NCBI RefSeq assembly: GCF_052156535.1
Contig: NZ_JBQKUP010000029.1
Coordinates: forward strand, 186,001-250,000
Reading direction: 5' to 3'
Origin: Nitrospira_E sp052156535
Lineage (GTDB): Bacteria; Nitrospirota; Nitrospiria; Nitrospirales; UBA8639
DNA length: 64,000 bases
Notes under the pieces: generated by a model
The model's database searches: none
Told to the model about the DNA's origin: nothing
The model's input: only the letters and a program-made list of their open reading frames with translations
In this document: positions 42,477-51,878 of the stretch, in pieces
Layout of the letters: each line of letters begins with the position of its first letter
How positions within the stretch are numbered: position 1 is the stretch's first letter
Translations under genes and position numbers: made by a program

Positions 42477-43157
42477 TTATCCGGCGAATAGCGGATCAGG
42501 AAGTTGTGCTTCCTTAAATCCTTCTTGACGAATCATGCAACTATCACAATGGCCACAGGGTTGATTTTGTTGACCTGGATTATAACAACTATTAGTCCAT
42601 TGAAAAGGCACCCCTAAGGCATGGCCTTTTTGAATTATCTCACGTTTGGTCAAAAAAAGTAGCGGGGCGAGAATGTCGACCGGTTGGCCTTCCAATCCCA
42701 TTCGGGTGCCAAGACGAGCCACTTCCTTGAAGGCTTGAATAAATTCCGGTCGGCAATCCGGATAACCGGAATAGTCACGAATATTGGCCCCAAAAAATAT
42801 GCTGGAGGCACCCAACACCTCGGCATAGGCCAGCGCTAGACTCAAGAAAATGGTATTCCTGGCTGGAACATAGGTGACGGGAATCTGCTGTTCACGATCC
42901 CGTACGGTTCGATTGGTGGGGACAGGAATCTGATCGGTTAGCGCGGATCCACCAAAGGTTCGCAAGTCCAATGGGATTATTTTGTGTTCTTTGACCTCAA
43001 GATATTCAGAAATTTTTTGCGCACAATCAATTTCCGTTCGATGGCGTTGCCCATAATCAATAGTCAGGAAATACAGCTCATATCCTTCTGATTTGGCAAT
43101 GGCAGCCGTCACCGTTGAATCCAACCCGCCACTTGCCAGAACAACAATCTTTGACAT
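42477..43157 (-). CDS. queC: 7-cyano-7-deazaguanine synthase
   Basis: It converts 7-carboxy-7-deazaguanine to preQ0 with ATP and ammonia, in queuosine biosynthesis. The 226-aa protein has the PP-loop SGGLDSTV at about 10-17, the YGQRHRTEI segment and the zinc site C...CGHCDSC near the C terminus. It is complete. No queD, queE or queF gene is in the window. Confidence 0.95.
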   Translation of the reverse strand: MSKIVVLASGGLDSTVTAAIAKSEGYELYFLTIDYGQRHRTEIDCAQKISEYLEVKEHKIIPLDLRTFGGSALTDQIPVPTNRTVRDREQQIPVTYVPARNTIFLSLALAYAEVLGASSIFFGANIRDYSGYPDCRPEFIQAFKEVARLGTRMGLEGQPVDILAPLLFLTKREIIQKGHALGVPFQWTNSCYNPGQQNQPCGHCDSCMIRQEGFKEAQLPDPLFAG

Positions 43158-43340
43158 GAGCTTACGAAGGCCGTCCTTGACCCCTTTTTCCCGCCTATTA
43201 GATGGATCTGGATTTTTTTGTAAAGGAATGATCGGTCACAGGCTCAAGTGTTGGTGGTAGGACCGTTGAAGGCAAAAAACACCATTGCCAAATTGGATGG
43301 GTATATGCCAATCCCAGCTAGACACGGTGAAAGAACAGAA

Positions 43341-43368
43341 GCGGCAAACCTGATGATATTATTGCCGC
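43341..43368 (-). terminator. Possible terminator at the end of dksA-like gene
   Basis: GCGGCAA ... TTGCCGC forms a hairpin overlapping the TAA of the DksA-like gene; the following leftward sequence is only moderately T-rich. A weak call. Confidence 0.35.
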
Positions 43369-43874
43369 TGTTCCGATCGTTCAATCTTTTCCATCAGTTC
43401 ACGTTTGGATTTACACTCGACGCATAAACGGGCAAACGGAAGCGCTTGCAAACGCTTTTCATTGATCTCTCCCCCACATTCCGCGCACACGCCATAGGTG
43501 CCTTCATCCAAACTATCCAAGGCGTCATCAATCAATTGTCGTTCACGGTTTCGCATTTCCTGAAGAGAAATCCCCATTTCGCGATCCAAATCCACCAGCG
43601 CCTGGTCCCCGCTATCCATGGCCGCTTCCAGCCGCCGTTGTTGTTCTTCTGTCACTGATTGTCCAAGCTGTTGTTTGATTTCTTGAATCAACGCCTCTCG
43701 TTTGGCCAAAAGAATTTCCTTTAACGCGACATGACGATCTTCCGTTGGAGCTTTCGCCGGCTTCCGCGATGCGGGGGTTGGAGAAGTGGCTTTTGATGGG
43801 CCTTTAGCCGGCCCTTTTTTTGTTCCGGCGGAGGCCGTTGTTTTTGTTTCTTTCTTGACTGGTCTTTCGGCCAT
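43359..43874 (-). CDS. DksA/TraR-family zinc-finger protein
   Basis: The start at 43874 (AAAGGAAAG upstream) gives 171 aa. The N-terminal 50 residues are Lys/Ala/Pro-rich and disordered, followed by a helical hairpin and the C4 zinc finger CAECGG ... CVECK. DksA-type proteins bind in the RNA polymerase secondary channel and cooperate with ppGpp. The acidic tip residues of true DksA are not clearly conserved, so the exact role is uncertain. Confidence 0.85.
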   Translation of the reverse strand: MAERPVKKETKTTASAGTKKGPAKGPSKATSPTPASRKPAKAPTEDRHVALKEILLAKREALIQEIKQQLGQSVTEEQQRRLEAAMDSGDQALVDLDREMGISLQEMRNRERQLIDDALDSLDEGTYGVCAECGGEINEKRLQALPFARLCVECKSKRELMEKIERSEQRQ

Positions 43875-43983
43875 ACTACTTTCCTTTCTTCCTTCCAAAG
43901 TTAACCATTCTCTCACACGACAGGAAAACTCATTGCAAACATCTTCCCCGGTGAATCATGCGGTAATAGGATCGTCCATGTAC

Positions 43984-44499
43984 TTACTCATAAGTAATTA
44001 GGGAGTGGATGTCACACCCGTTCAATTTGTTTCGTCCATCGAGTTTCAGCAATTCGACAAGAAATACCACGCCGGCAATATCGCCACCTAATTGCCGAAT
44101 CAGGTGGACAGTCGCCCCGGCCGTTCCTCCAGTGGCAAGAAGGTCATCAACCACAAGCACTCGCTCTCCCTTTTGAATCGCATCCCGATGAATCGCCAAA
44201 GTCGTCGAGCCATACTCTAAATTATAATTGACTTCAAACACATCGGCCGGCAATTTGCCGGGCTTCCGAACCGGAACAAAACCGGCTTTCAAGTGATAGG
44301 CCAATGGGCTTCCCAAAATGAATCCTCGCGATTCAATGCCCACCACTCTGGTAATACCGGCATCCTGATAGTGACGTAGGCACTCATCGATGATGGAACG
44401 AAAACAAACAGGATTATTTAATAAGGGCGTAATATCGTAAAAAAGGATACCCGGCTTAGGAAAATCGGGAACCTCACGAATATGTGCTTTATAGTTCAT
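43984..44499 (-). CDS. apt: Adenine phosphoribosyltransferase
   Basis: It salvages adenine to AMP with PRPP. The PRPP-binding motif is VLVVDDLLATGGTA, with VVGIESRGFILG and PVRKPGKLP earlier. The start at 44499 gives 171 aa, the usual length; a Met at 44517 is an alternative and neither has a strong ribosome site. Part of the leftward gene series hemE to queC. Confidence 0.94.
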   Translation of the reverse strand: MNYKAHIREVPDFPKPGILFYDITPLLNNPVCFRSIIDECLRHYQDAGITRVVGIESRGFILGSPLAYHLKAGFVPVRKPGKLPADVFEVNYNLEYGSTTLAIHRDAIQKGERVLVVDDLLATGGTAGATVHLIRQLGGDIAGVVFLVELLKLDGRNKLNGCDIHSLITYE

Positions 44500-44582
44500 G
44501 GAATAACGACTCAACATTGATAACGACCGTGCATGGTTCCGGTTTTGAGATCGGAATAACCGGATTCCAATGCCCCTATCCC

Positions 44583-44873
44583 CTACAGAGAAGTACGAAG
44601 GACATGAAACCCTTCAGTTTGCCTGTTTGGGTCTTTCCAGTCAACCGTTACCTGAAGAACTTGAGAGAGAGGAGGTCCTTTGTGAATGGTTTCAAGAAAG
44701 GTATGAACTGATGCTTGAGGCCCTTCAACTTCCAATTCGACTCCTCCTTCAGCACGGTTTCGCACCCACCCATGTAATGCCATTTGGTTGGCCTGCATTT
44801 GCACAAACGCTCGAAACCCGACTCCTTGAACTTTTCCGCTAACCCAGGCATGAGCCCGAATAATCGCGTCCAT
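44583..44873 (-). CDS. acyP: Acylphosphatase
   Basis: The 96-aa enzyme hydrolyses carboxyl phosphates. The catalytic Arg lies in GKVQGVGFRAFV and the Asn in GWVRNRAEGGVEL. Start at 44873 with GGAAGAG upstream, 13 nt after the hemG stop; a longer frame from 44909 would overlap hemG. Confidence 0.92.
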   Translation of the reverse strand: MDAIIRAHAWVSGKVQGVGFRAFVQMQANQMALHGWVRNRAEGGVELEVEGPQASVHTFLETIHKGPPLSQVLQVTVDWKDPNRQTEGFHVLRTSL

Positions 44874-44886
44874 TTGCTCTTCCACG

Positions 44887-46386
44887 TTATCCGATCTGGC
44901 CCCTTCCACCGGATTCTGTGCTTCCAGAATTTTTTATTCCATGATTCGCGGCATAATCCTGTAGCAGTTGCTTTCCAACCTTTGTGCCTTCCCGTATACA
45001 ATCGGGGATACCGATGCCATACAAACCTGCTCCCGTGATATACAGGCCTGGCGAACGGGCTAACTGTTCCTGAACCTTAGCCAACCGATCCCGATGTCCG
45101 AGCACATATTGAGGCATCCCCTGCCGCCATCGATGGACTTCTGTATAGGTCGGGGCAGCCGTGATTCCCACCATAGAGAGTAATTCTCCCCGAACACATT
45201 TCACAAGGGTGCGATCATCCTGCTCCACAATCGTCTCTCGCCCTCGACCTCCAATATAACAACGGATCAGAGTTTCTCCAGCCCGGCTCCGATCGGGCCA
45301 CTTCAACGAAGTCCAGGTTGCGGCTAGCAATGGGCGTTGTTCTTTTCGAGGCACCACAAATCCGAATCCTCGAATCTGTGAAGCAATAGACTCAACGGAA
45401 TAGGCCATAGAAATCGTCGCGGTCGAAGCATAGGGAATCCCATCTAACAGACTCGCTGTTTCGGGACGAACTGTACGAAGTAACCGAGCGGTCTGATATG
45501 CCGGAGTGGCCAACACGACCGCATCAGCTGGAAGCCGATTTCCATCCTCCAACATGACCTGAAATTCCCCTGACTCCAGATTCGGAGATTGAATTTCCAG
45601 ACACCCGACCCCTGCCATCAACCCTACTCCACGTTTGCGCAATGCCTCCACCAGGGCCTGAATGAGTTCACTTAATCCACCACGAAGCGACATAAACATG
45701 GTGGTGGCTGCGCCGGAGGAACTCGGGGCTGGTGGCGCACTGGCCAGAGCCTTTCGCATTCCCTTAATGACACTGCCATGTTCCCGCTCTAATTCGCGGA
45801 ATCGTGGAAAGGTCGACTCAATACTGAGTTCATCGGCATCCCCGGCATAGATGCCTGCCACCAATGGTTCGATTACATACTCGAAGGCTTCGGTGCCAAA
45901 TCGTCGACGAAAAAAATCTCCCAAAGATTCATCTGCCGGCCGAGGATTCTGCTTTGGCCAAAACCGTTCGGCAGCCATGCGAAGCATCCCCCCCCAGGTT
46001 AGGAGCCCGCTGGAAACAAGCGTATCAACCCGTCTGGGTCGAAAGGCCAATAAACCTTGTGGGAGTTCTCGCAATGCTCCACGGCAAAATGAAAATGTCT
46101 GATTGTGTTGGAGGTTGGTAGAAATCAACTGATCCTGAAGTCCTAACGTGCGACACAATTCTAGAGCCCATGGTTTGGAAGTCAGGAACGAGTCAGGTCC
46201 ACCTTCGATCAGATAGTTGTCCGTCACATGTGTCAGAATTTTTCCACCCCACCGAGGCTCTCGTTCCACGACTGTGCATTGCACGGGTGTCTGTGTTGTC
46301 GCACTCTCCTCCCTGAGAGCATATGCCGTGGCCAGTCCGGATATTCCCCCTCCGACAATCACCACTTGGTATGGAATTTTCCTCAT
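44887..46386 (-). CDS. hemY: Protoporphyrinogen oxidase (HemY/PPOX type)
   Basis: The 499-aa FAD enzyme oxidises protoporphyrinogen IX (or coproporphyrinogen III) in haem synthesis. The FAD motif is VVIVGGGISGLATAY, with WGGKILT and GGPDSFLT following, and the C-terminal GxGIPDCIREG segment. Some genomes call this gene hemG. It follows hemE (107-nt gap) in the same orientation, so the two form a haem unit. Confidence 0.92.
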   Translation of the reverse strand: MRKIPYQVVIVGGGISGLATAYALREESATTQTPVQCTVVEREPRWGGKILTHVTDNYLIEGGPDSFLTSKPWALELCRTLGLQDQLISTNLQHNQTFSFCRGALRELPQGLLAFRPRRVDTLVSSGLLTWGGMLRMAAERFWPKQNPRPADESLGDFFRRRFGTEAFEYVIEPLVAGIYAGDADELSIESTFPRFRELEREHGSVIKGMRKALASAPPAPSSSGAATTMFMSLRGGLSELIQALVEALRKRGVGLMAGVGCLEIQSPNLESGEFQVMLEDGNRLPADAVVLATPAYQTARLLRTVRPETASLLDGIPYASTATISMAYSVESIASQIRGFGFVVPRKEQRPLLAATWTSLKWPDRSRAGETLIRCYIGGRGRETIVEQDDRTLVKCVRGELLSMVGITAAPTYTEVHRWRQGMPQYVLGHRDRLAKVQEQLARSPGLYITGAGLYGIGIPDCIREGTKVGKQLLQDYAANHGIKNSGSTESGGRGQIG

Positions 46387-46493
46387 GAAGTCCCAAGCAA
46401 TCAGAAAGGAAATGCATGTATGTGGCTAAGACATTGAAATAAACAGGTGTTCATGGGGAGGGAAAAATCCGACGGGGGAAAAGTACCGCTACA

Positions 46494-47531
46494 TCATTCA
46501 CGTGAAGAAGCCGATGAATACCGGCGAACACATTCAATGGCAAACTCAACGCTGTGTAAAGGAGTATTAGGAAGAATGCCGTGACCCAAATTAAAAATGT
46601 GACCGGGTCTGCCGCCAGCTTGCAGCATAATATCCTTCACCCGACGCTCAATTTCTTTTTCCGGGGCGAACAGAACCAGGGGATCCAGATTACCTTGAAT
46701 ACTCACATCAAACCCGATAGTGCCCCATGCTTCATCCAAACGAACTCGCCAGTCGACACCCATCACATCGCTTCCCGCCTTTCGCATCAGCGGAAGAAGA
46801 CCGGTCGTTCCCGTTCCAAAATAGATGAGGGGAATTCCCTCAACCCGTAAGGCAGAAAAAATATTTTGCACATGAGGAAGGACGTATTCTTCATAATCGC
46901 CAGGACTTAAACAACCGACCCAACTGTCAAAGAGTTGAATGGCTTGTGCGCCTGCTCGACTTTGTACTCGTAAATACTCCACGACAACCACGGACAGTTT
47001 GGACATCAATTGATGCCACACGGTCGGCTGGGAGAACATTAAGTTCTTGGTTCGGGCATAGTCCCGCGAGCTTCCGCCTTCAATTGCGTAACTGGCTAAT
47101 GTAAACGGCGCTCCGGCAAATCCCAATAACGGAACTCGATTATCGAGAGCCTGAAGTGTCTGGCGAATGGCTTCTCCGGCATAGGCAAACGCCTCGCCAT
47201 CGACCGGACGCAGATCCACAATACCCATCTCACCGCGTATCGGGTTATCAATGACCGGACCCTTCCCCTCAATAAATTCCAGGTTTAATCCCATGGCTTG
47301 GAGGGGCAATAAAATATCCGCAAAAATGATCGCCGCATCCAGATCAAAGCGATTGATAGGTTGCAGCGTGACCTCGGCAGCTAACGCAGGCGTTTTGCAT
47401 ACCTCCAAAATAGAATGCTTGCGTCGGATAGCCTGGTATTCTTCCATGTATCGGCCCGCTTGCCGCATAAACCAAACAGGGGTTCGGTCTACGGGCTGAC
47501 GCAAGCAGGCTTTTAAAAATCGATCATTCAT
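46494..47531 (-). CDS. hemE: Uroporphyrinogen decarboxylase
   Basis: It decarboxylates uroporphyrinogen III to coproporphyrinogen III. Signature segments are PVWFMRQAGRYM near the N terminus and GFAGAPFTLASYAIEG. From Met at 47531 the length is 345 aa, the family norm; the frame opens to 47567 but no ribosome site favours that. Confidence 0.95.
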   Translation of the reverse strand: MNDRFLKACLRQPVDRTPVWFMRQAGRYMEEYQAIRRKHSILEVCKTPALAAEVTLQPINRFDLDAAIIFADILLPLQAMGLNLEFIEGKGPVIDNPIRGEMGIVDLRPVDGEAFAYAGEAIRQTLQALDNRVPLLGFAGAPFTLASYAIEGGSSRDYARTKNLMFSQPTVWHQLMSKLSVVVVEYLRVQSRAGAQAIQLFDSWVGCLSPGDYEEYVLPHVQNIFSALRVEGIPLIYFGTGTTGLLPLMRKAGSDVMGVDWRVRLDEAWGTIGFDVSIQGNLDPLVLFAPEKEIERRVKDIMLQAGGRPGHIFNLGHGILPNTPLHSVEFAIECVRRYSSASSRE

Positions 47532-47699
47532 GGCGGGCATTTTACGAATGGAAAAAGAGTGAGTCAATCAATCAATAACGAACACAGGTGGCGTGACTGG
47601 TCAATATGCACAGATCATTTTCCTGAGACCACCTATTACCATGAAATTTTTTCCCTGGCCTTAGGGTAACACAAGGACACAACACAAACTCGCATCTGT

Positions 47700-48134
47700 T
47701 CATGGCAGGAGAGGTGTTAGCTCTTGCCGGATCCGCTGAGCCTGGTCCTCCACAGCATCTTGTTCAACTTCAGACAGGAGCCACGCCTCATCCGGCTGCA
47801 GCTCAATGCGATAATGTTGTTGATGAGTAGAAAACCATTCAAAGTAGGGATGGGGTTCAAGGAGAGGATGCGGATCAAACGACATGAGACTGACTTTTCC
47901 TAATTGAGGGACGGAAAAATCATATAACGATTCTCCTGCCTGAGGATCATCTAAAAAGCGCGGATTACGAAAACCAATCACCTTTCCGGCAATCTCTCCA
48001 ACAAAATCACCTACTAAATACACATCCACGGCCTCAAGCCCGGCAAAGGTAATTTGCCCAATAACGGATCCGACAATCCGATTGTCTAAAAAGCCCTCCT
48101 TCACCCACCGGGCATTCGCAAATTTCTCAGCCAT
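47700..48134 (-). CDS. Hypothetical protein (144 aa)
   Basis: A soluble alpha/beta protein with several strand segments (VDVYLVGDFVGEIAGKVIGF), a Pro/His stretch (PHPLLEPHPYFEWF) and an acidic Gln-rich helix at the end. No motif recognised. Upstream of hemE on the same strand. Confidence 0.65.
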   Translation of the reverse strand: MAEKFANARWVKEGFLDNRIVGSVIGQITFAGLEAVDVYLVGDFVGEIAGKVIGFRNPRFLDDPQAGESLYDFSVPQLGKVSLMSFDPHPLLEPHPYFEWFSTHQQHYRIELQPDEAWLLSEVEQDAVEDQAQRIRQELTPLLP

Positions 48135-48206
48135 ACAAAAAAATTATTAAAAAATAAGGAAGAATCCTGTTCACGGACTGATGAACCGATTATCCGCAAA
48201 CACGAA

Positions 48207-48410
48207 TTACGGTTTACATAAGGGACATTTGAGTTGGAGGGAAGCGTCAGTATTTTCCAAATATTCCAGAGCCGTATCCTTATCCGGATATTCGGTCCAC
48301 CCACCCTCCCAAAAATCAGACCGATGCGGGCCTGAAGGCACCTCCGGGCAACGATCCCGATGGATCATCGCTTCATCAAGTGATCGTTTCAAATGGATCC
48401 AATACCCCAT
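48207..48410 (-). CDS. Small hypothetical protein with CxxC end (67 aa)
   Basis: GAAGGAG lies 10 nt before the ATG. The sequence has several His, Trp and Cys residues and ends LKCPLCKP, a possible half zinc knuckle. Function unknown; same strand and near-continuous with the genes around it. Confidence 0.6.
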   Translation of the reverse strand: MGYWIHLKRSLDEAMIHRDRCPEVPSGPHRSDFWEGGWTEYPDKDTALEYLENTDASLQLKCPLCKP

Positions 48411-48528
48411 AGTCGTGATGCTCCTTCACTGAGTGGTAAGCCGAGCCTGCCCCACAGACACGATCAAAATCTGACGTGGGGACAACCTGGTCGGAATATA
48501 ACGGAGAGGGAGCCTGCCCTGCAGGAAT

Positions 48529-48708
48529 TCAATTATCAACAAATTGCCATTCATCTTTGTCTAAAAAAACTTTTTGGCCGGCATCAAGCTTGGCTTGCTG
48601 CTCTTTATCAAAAAACTGCATATACCGCTCAATGCGATCTGGATCGTCAATGCGCTCCTCCTTGACCATTCCAGTGGGCAATTTAAATTTCCGAATTAAC
48701 ACCGACAT
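48529..48708 (-). CDS. Small hypothetical protein (59 aa)
   Basis: ATG at 48708 with GGAGG 9 nt upstream, stop TGA at 48529. The charged protein (MSVLIRKFKLPTG, then a helix with ERIDDPDRIERYMQFF and a C-terminal DEWQFVDN) has a strong coding character. I do not recognise the family. Confidence 0.66.
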   Translation of the reverse strand: MSVLIRKFKLPTGMVKEERIDDPDRIERYMQFFDKEQQAKLDAGQKVFLDKDEWQFVDN

Positions 48709-48909
48709 GACTCATTCCTCCAAAAATTGTCTGTAAAAAGACCAACGAAAAATTATAGTGAAATCATAAACTTGCCGTCAATCTTTTCTGAACAATTTTA
48801 GACACACCTCAATTAGCTATTGGCCACGTCAATATAATCTTCGATATACTCAAACTTTGACGGAGATATCATTCATGTTCATCCTCGTATAATTTCAAAG
48901 GAGTTATGT

Positions 48910-49203
48910 ATGCCATTGTATGAATATGTCTGTGAAGGGTGCGATCATCATTATGAGGCCATGCAAGCCCTGAGCGTCAAACCGGAAGAAACGCTTTGCC
49001 CAAAATGCAATACTACCCAAAGCCGACGAATTATGTCCTCGTTTGCGTCAAAAATTGTGGGAACACATAAACCAGGATTCGCTGAAGGCAAAGCCTATAA
49101 TATGCTGAATGAACGAATGGATAAGTTTTCCAAACTCCCCCCAATTATGGGCCAGCGCGCGGCCCCGACCGAAGCCAATTCCCAACCCTCCGGAGGAGAA
49201 TAG
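48910..49203 (+). CDS. FmdB-type zinc-ribbon protein
   Basis: The 97-aa protein begins MPLYEYVCEGCDHHYEA and has CxxC pairs (CEGC, CPKC) forming a zinc ribbon, as in the FmdB regulatory family. The C-terminal half is Pro/Ala/Ser-rich and probably disordered. Regulatory role by family; target unknown. Confidence 0.88.
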   Translation: MPLYEYVCEGCDHHYEAMQALSVKPEETLCPKCNTTQSRRIMSSFASKIVGTHKPGFAEGKAYNMLNERMDKFSKLPPIMGQRAAPTEANSQPSGGE

Positions 49204-49388
49204 GGTAAAGCTTGGGCGGCCCTTTGAATGGTGATCGCCCAAGATTTTCTCACTTCCCCATTCCTCTCCCCTTGACATTTATTTCCATAAACCGGAAAGA
49301 TGTGCCCGTTTTTTATTCTTGGTGATAACTTTTTCTGTAGTTTCGACCACTTGCGCAACGGTTGTTCTTGCTAAGGAACCTAAGAAAT

Positions 49389-50285
49389 ATGGCGGCCACC
49401 CGGCTCTTTAACAATATTGTTGGCAAGGTTTTTTGTGTGGTCGGGATAGGTTTTCTCTGGGGACTCATTCTTTCAGTGGCCCTTGGGCATTCAAAAGAAT
49501 CACCTAATTCAGATCCTCCCCTTACGGTTCCAACTCCGATTTCAGGGACCATTCTTATCGTTGGAAATGGACCAGAGCGTTATCTCCTGGAAATTCTGGC
49601 TGCGGAGTTTGAATCCCGCCATCCCTCTGTTTCCGTCGATATTTTTTGGCATCCCAATGCCAAGCCTATCCGAACTATCGAACTCAACGAAGCCGACATT
49701 GGGATCACGGGGGAAGAGGTTCCTTCTCTCAGATCTACGCCAATTGCCAGAGACGGCATCGCTGTCTTAACCAATTTTTCAAACCCGGTGAAAGAAATGA
49801 CCACCCAGCAAGTTGCGGATGTCTTTTCTGGAAAAATCCGGTATTGGTCTCAAGTTTATGAGGAAGCCCCTCAAACCAAAATCGTGCTCATCAATCGAAC
49901 CACGAATGAAAATATTCGACAAGGTTTCGAAAAGATATTACGTATTCCAGATGGGATCCCGCGTTCCGCCTATAGAGCAGGAACCGAGGATGAGGCCATT
50001 AAAGCAGTAAGTGGAAAACTTGAGGCCATCACGTTTGTATCCATGACTCCGGCTCTCAGGGCGAAAGAAGACGGAGTCGCGATCAATCTTCTGTTTATTA
50101 ATCGCGTGGAGCCTGAAGTACAAACGGTACTGGATAATCGCTATCCACTCCAACGACCCGTGATGCTCATCACGAATGCCCAACCTTCACCTCAGGCCCT
50201 GGCCTTTGAACAATTTGCTCTCTCACGGGAAGGCCAAAACCTGATGCGAAAAGGGAAATTTTATCCACTTCTTACCGGTCAATAA
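49389..50285 (+). CDS. Periplasmic phosphate-binding-like (PstS-type) protein
   Basis: The ATG at 49389 opens a signal peptide (hydrophobic core 12-33, cleavage near SVALG). The 298-aa protein has the two-lobe PBP fold: GNGPERYLLEILAAEFE, the ADIGITGEEV segment, a VLTNFSNPVKEMT hinge, and TTNENIRQ. It resembles PstS-like phosphate-binding proteins but no pst transporter genes are adjacent, so it may act as a sensor or scavenging protein. Confidence 0.8.
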   Translation: MAATRLFNNIVGKVFCVVGIGFLWGLILSVALGHSKESPNSDPPLTVPTPISGTILIVGNGPERYLLEILAAEFESRHPSVSVDIFWHPNAKPIRTIELNEADIGITGEEVPSLRSTPIARDGIAVLTNFSNPVKEMTTQQVADVFSGKIRYWSQVYEEAPQTKIVLINRTTNENIRQGFEKILRIPDGIPRSAYRAGTEDEAIKAVSGKLEAITFVSMTPALRAKEDGVAINLLFINRVEPEVQTVLDNRYPLQRPVMLITNAQPSPQALAFEQFALSREGQNLMRKGKFYPLLTGQ

Positions 50286-50408
50286 TTGACGGAAAAACCC
50301 TGATTCGGTTGTCCATCTTCTGATACCATCTCAGCCTCGTGAAAAAGACCGGAGCATCACCTGCACGGTCATTTATCTCAAATTATTACGACACAACACT
50401 AGAATCGA

Positions 50409-51827
50409 ATGTTAAAAAAAGTTTTAGTTGCCAATCGAGGAGAAATTGCGATGCGGGTCATCCGGGCATGTCGAGAATTCGGCATTGCCACGGCGGCGAT
50501 TTATTCAGAAAGTGACGCCACCGCCATTTACGTCAAAAAAGCCAATGAAGCGTATTTAGTCGGTCCAGGCCCTGTACAAGGCTACCTTGATGCTCGACAA
50601 ATTGTAGGATTGGCGAAGCGGATTCGAGCGGATGCCATTCACCCAGGATATGGATTTTTAGCAGAAAACGCCGATTTTGCCCGGCTCTGCGAAGAAGCCG
50701 GTATTCTTTTTATTGGTCCATCTCCCCATTCACTCGAACTACTGGGCGATAAGGTCCAGGCTCGAGCACTGGCCATAAAAATTGGCGTCCCTGTTGTTCC
50801 AGGGACAGATGGCAGTGTGAGTACCCTAGAAGAGGCCCTGACGTTCTCCCATAAGGCGGGATACCCGGTTATGGTCAAAGCCAGCGCCGGGGGTGGAGGG
50901 CGAGGCCTCCGCGTCGTGCGTTCGGACGATGAATTACAAGAGGCCATGGAGGCGGGAGCCCGTGAAGCCCTGGCAGCCTTTGGAAACGGGGAATTATTTC
51001 TTGAAAAATATGTGGAACGACCCCACCATATTGAATTTCAATTACTGGCAGACAAAAACGGCTATGTGATTCATCTGGGAGAACGCGATTGTTCGATTCA
51101 GCGGCGCCATCAAAAACTCATAGAAATCGCCCCGTCACTTGTGTTAACCCCACGACTACGGGCGGAAATGGGGGAAGCGGCCATCGCCATGGCTCGCGCC
51201 GCCCAGTTTTATAATGCCGGGACCGTGGAGTTTTTGTTGGATCCCGATGGACGATACTATTTCATGGAAATGAACCCTCGCATTCAAGTGGAACACACTG
51301 TCACGGAACAGATTACCACCGTTGATATTGTGCAATCCCAACTATGGATTGCCGCAGGACGCCCTCTGGTCTTCGGGCAGCATGAGGTCAATCTCCAGGG
51401 CTATGCCATTCAATGTCGGGTGAATGCGGAAGATCCCCAAAACGGATTTCGACCCTCCTCGGGAAAAATCACGGCTTATTTATCCCCTGGCGGCGTTGGA
51501 GTCCGCATTGACGGAGCGGTGTACAAAGATTATACCGTCCCTCCGTATTATGATGCCCTGTTAGCCAAGTTGACGGTTCATGGTCGAACCTGGGACGAAA
51601 CGGTTCGCCGAACTCATCGCTCACTCGAAGAATTTGTCCTGCGGGGTGTCAAAACCACTATTCCATTTATGACAAAGCTCATGGAAGAACCGGATTTTCG
51701 AGCCGGGCGATTTGACACCTCCTATCTTGAACGCCATCCAGAACTCTTTGAATATGAGGAAGCAGAAGAACCGGAGGATCTGGTTATTGCCCTGTCCGCA
51801 GCCATCGCCGCGTTTGAAGGATTATAA
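50409..51827 (+). CDS. pycA: Pyruvate carboxylase subunit A (biotin carboxylase)
   Basis: The 472-aa ATP-grasp enzyme carboxylates biotin. Motifs: MLKKVLVANRGEIAMRVIRA, the Gly-rich loop KASAGGGGRGLR, GERDCSIQRRHQK, and EMNPRIQVEHTVTE. Similar to AccC; assignment to pyruvate carboxylase rests on its pairing with the carboxyltransferase/BCCP gene 51 nt downstream. In autotrophs with a reductive TCA cycle this refills oxaloacetate. Confidence 0.86.
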   Translation: MLKKVLVANRGEIAMRVIRACREFGIATAAIYSESDATAIYVKKANEAYLVGPGPVQGYLDARQIVGLAKRIRADAIHPGYGFLAENADFARLCEEAGILFIGPSPHSLELLGDKVQARALAIKIGVPVVPGTDGSVSTLEEALTFSHKAGYPVMVKASAGGGGRGLRVVRSDDELQEAMEAGAREALAAFGNGELFLEKYVERPHHIEFQLLADKNGYVIHLGERDCSIQRRHQKLIEIAPSLVLTPRLRAEMGEAAIAMARAAQFYNAGTVEFLLDPDGRYYFMEMNPRIQVEHTVTEQITTVDIVQSQLWIAAGRPLVFGQHEVNLQGYAIQCRVNAEDPQNGFRPSSGKITAYLSPGGVGVRIDGAVYKDYTVPPYYDALLAKLTVHGRTWDETVRRTHRSLEEFVLRGVKTTIPFMTKLMEEPDFRAGRFDTSYLERHPELFEYEEAEEPEDLVIALSAAIAAFEGL

Positions 51828-51878
51828 CAACCGTCACGATAACGTTGTGATCCCGTTGCACATGTGAAAGGTCGCCTT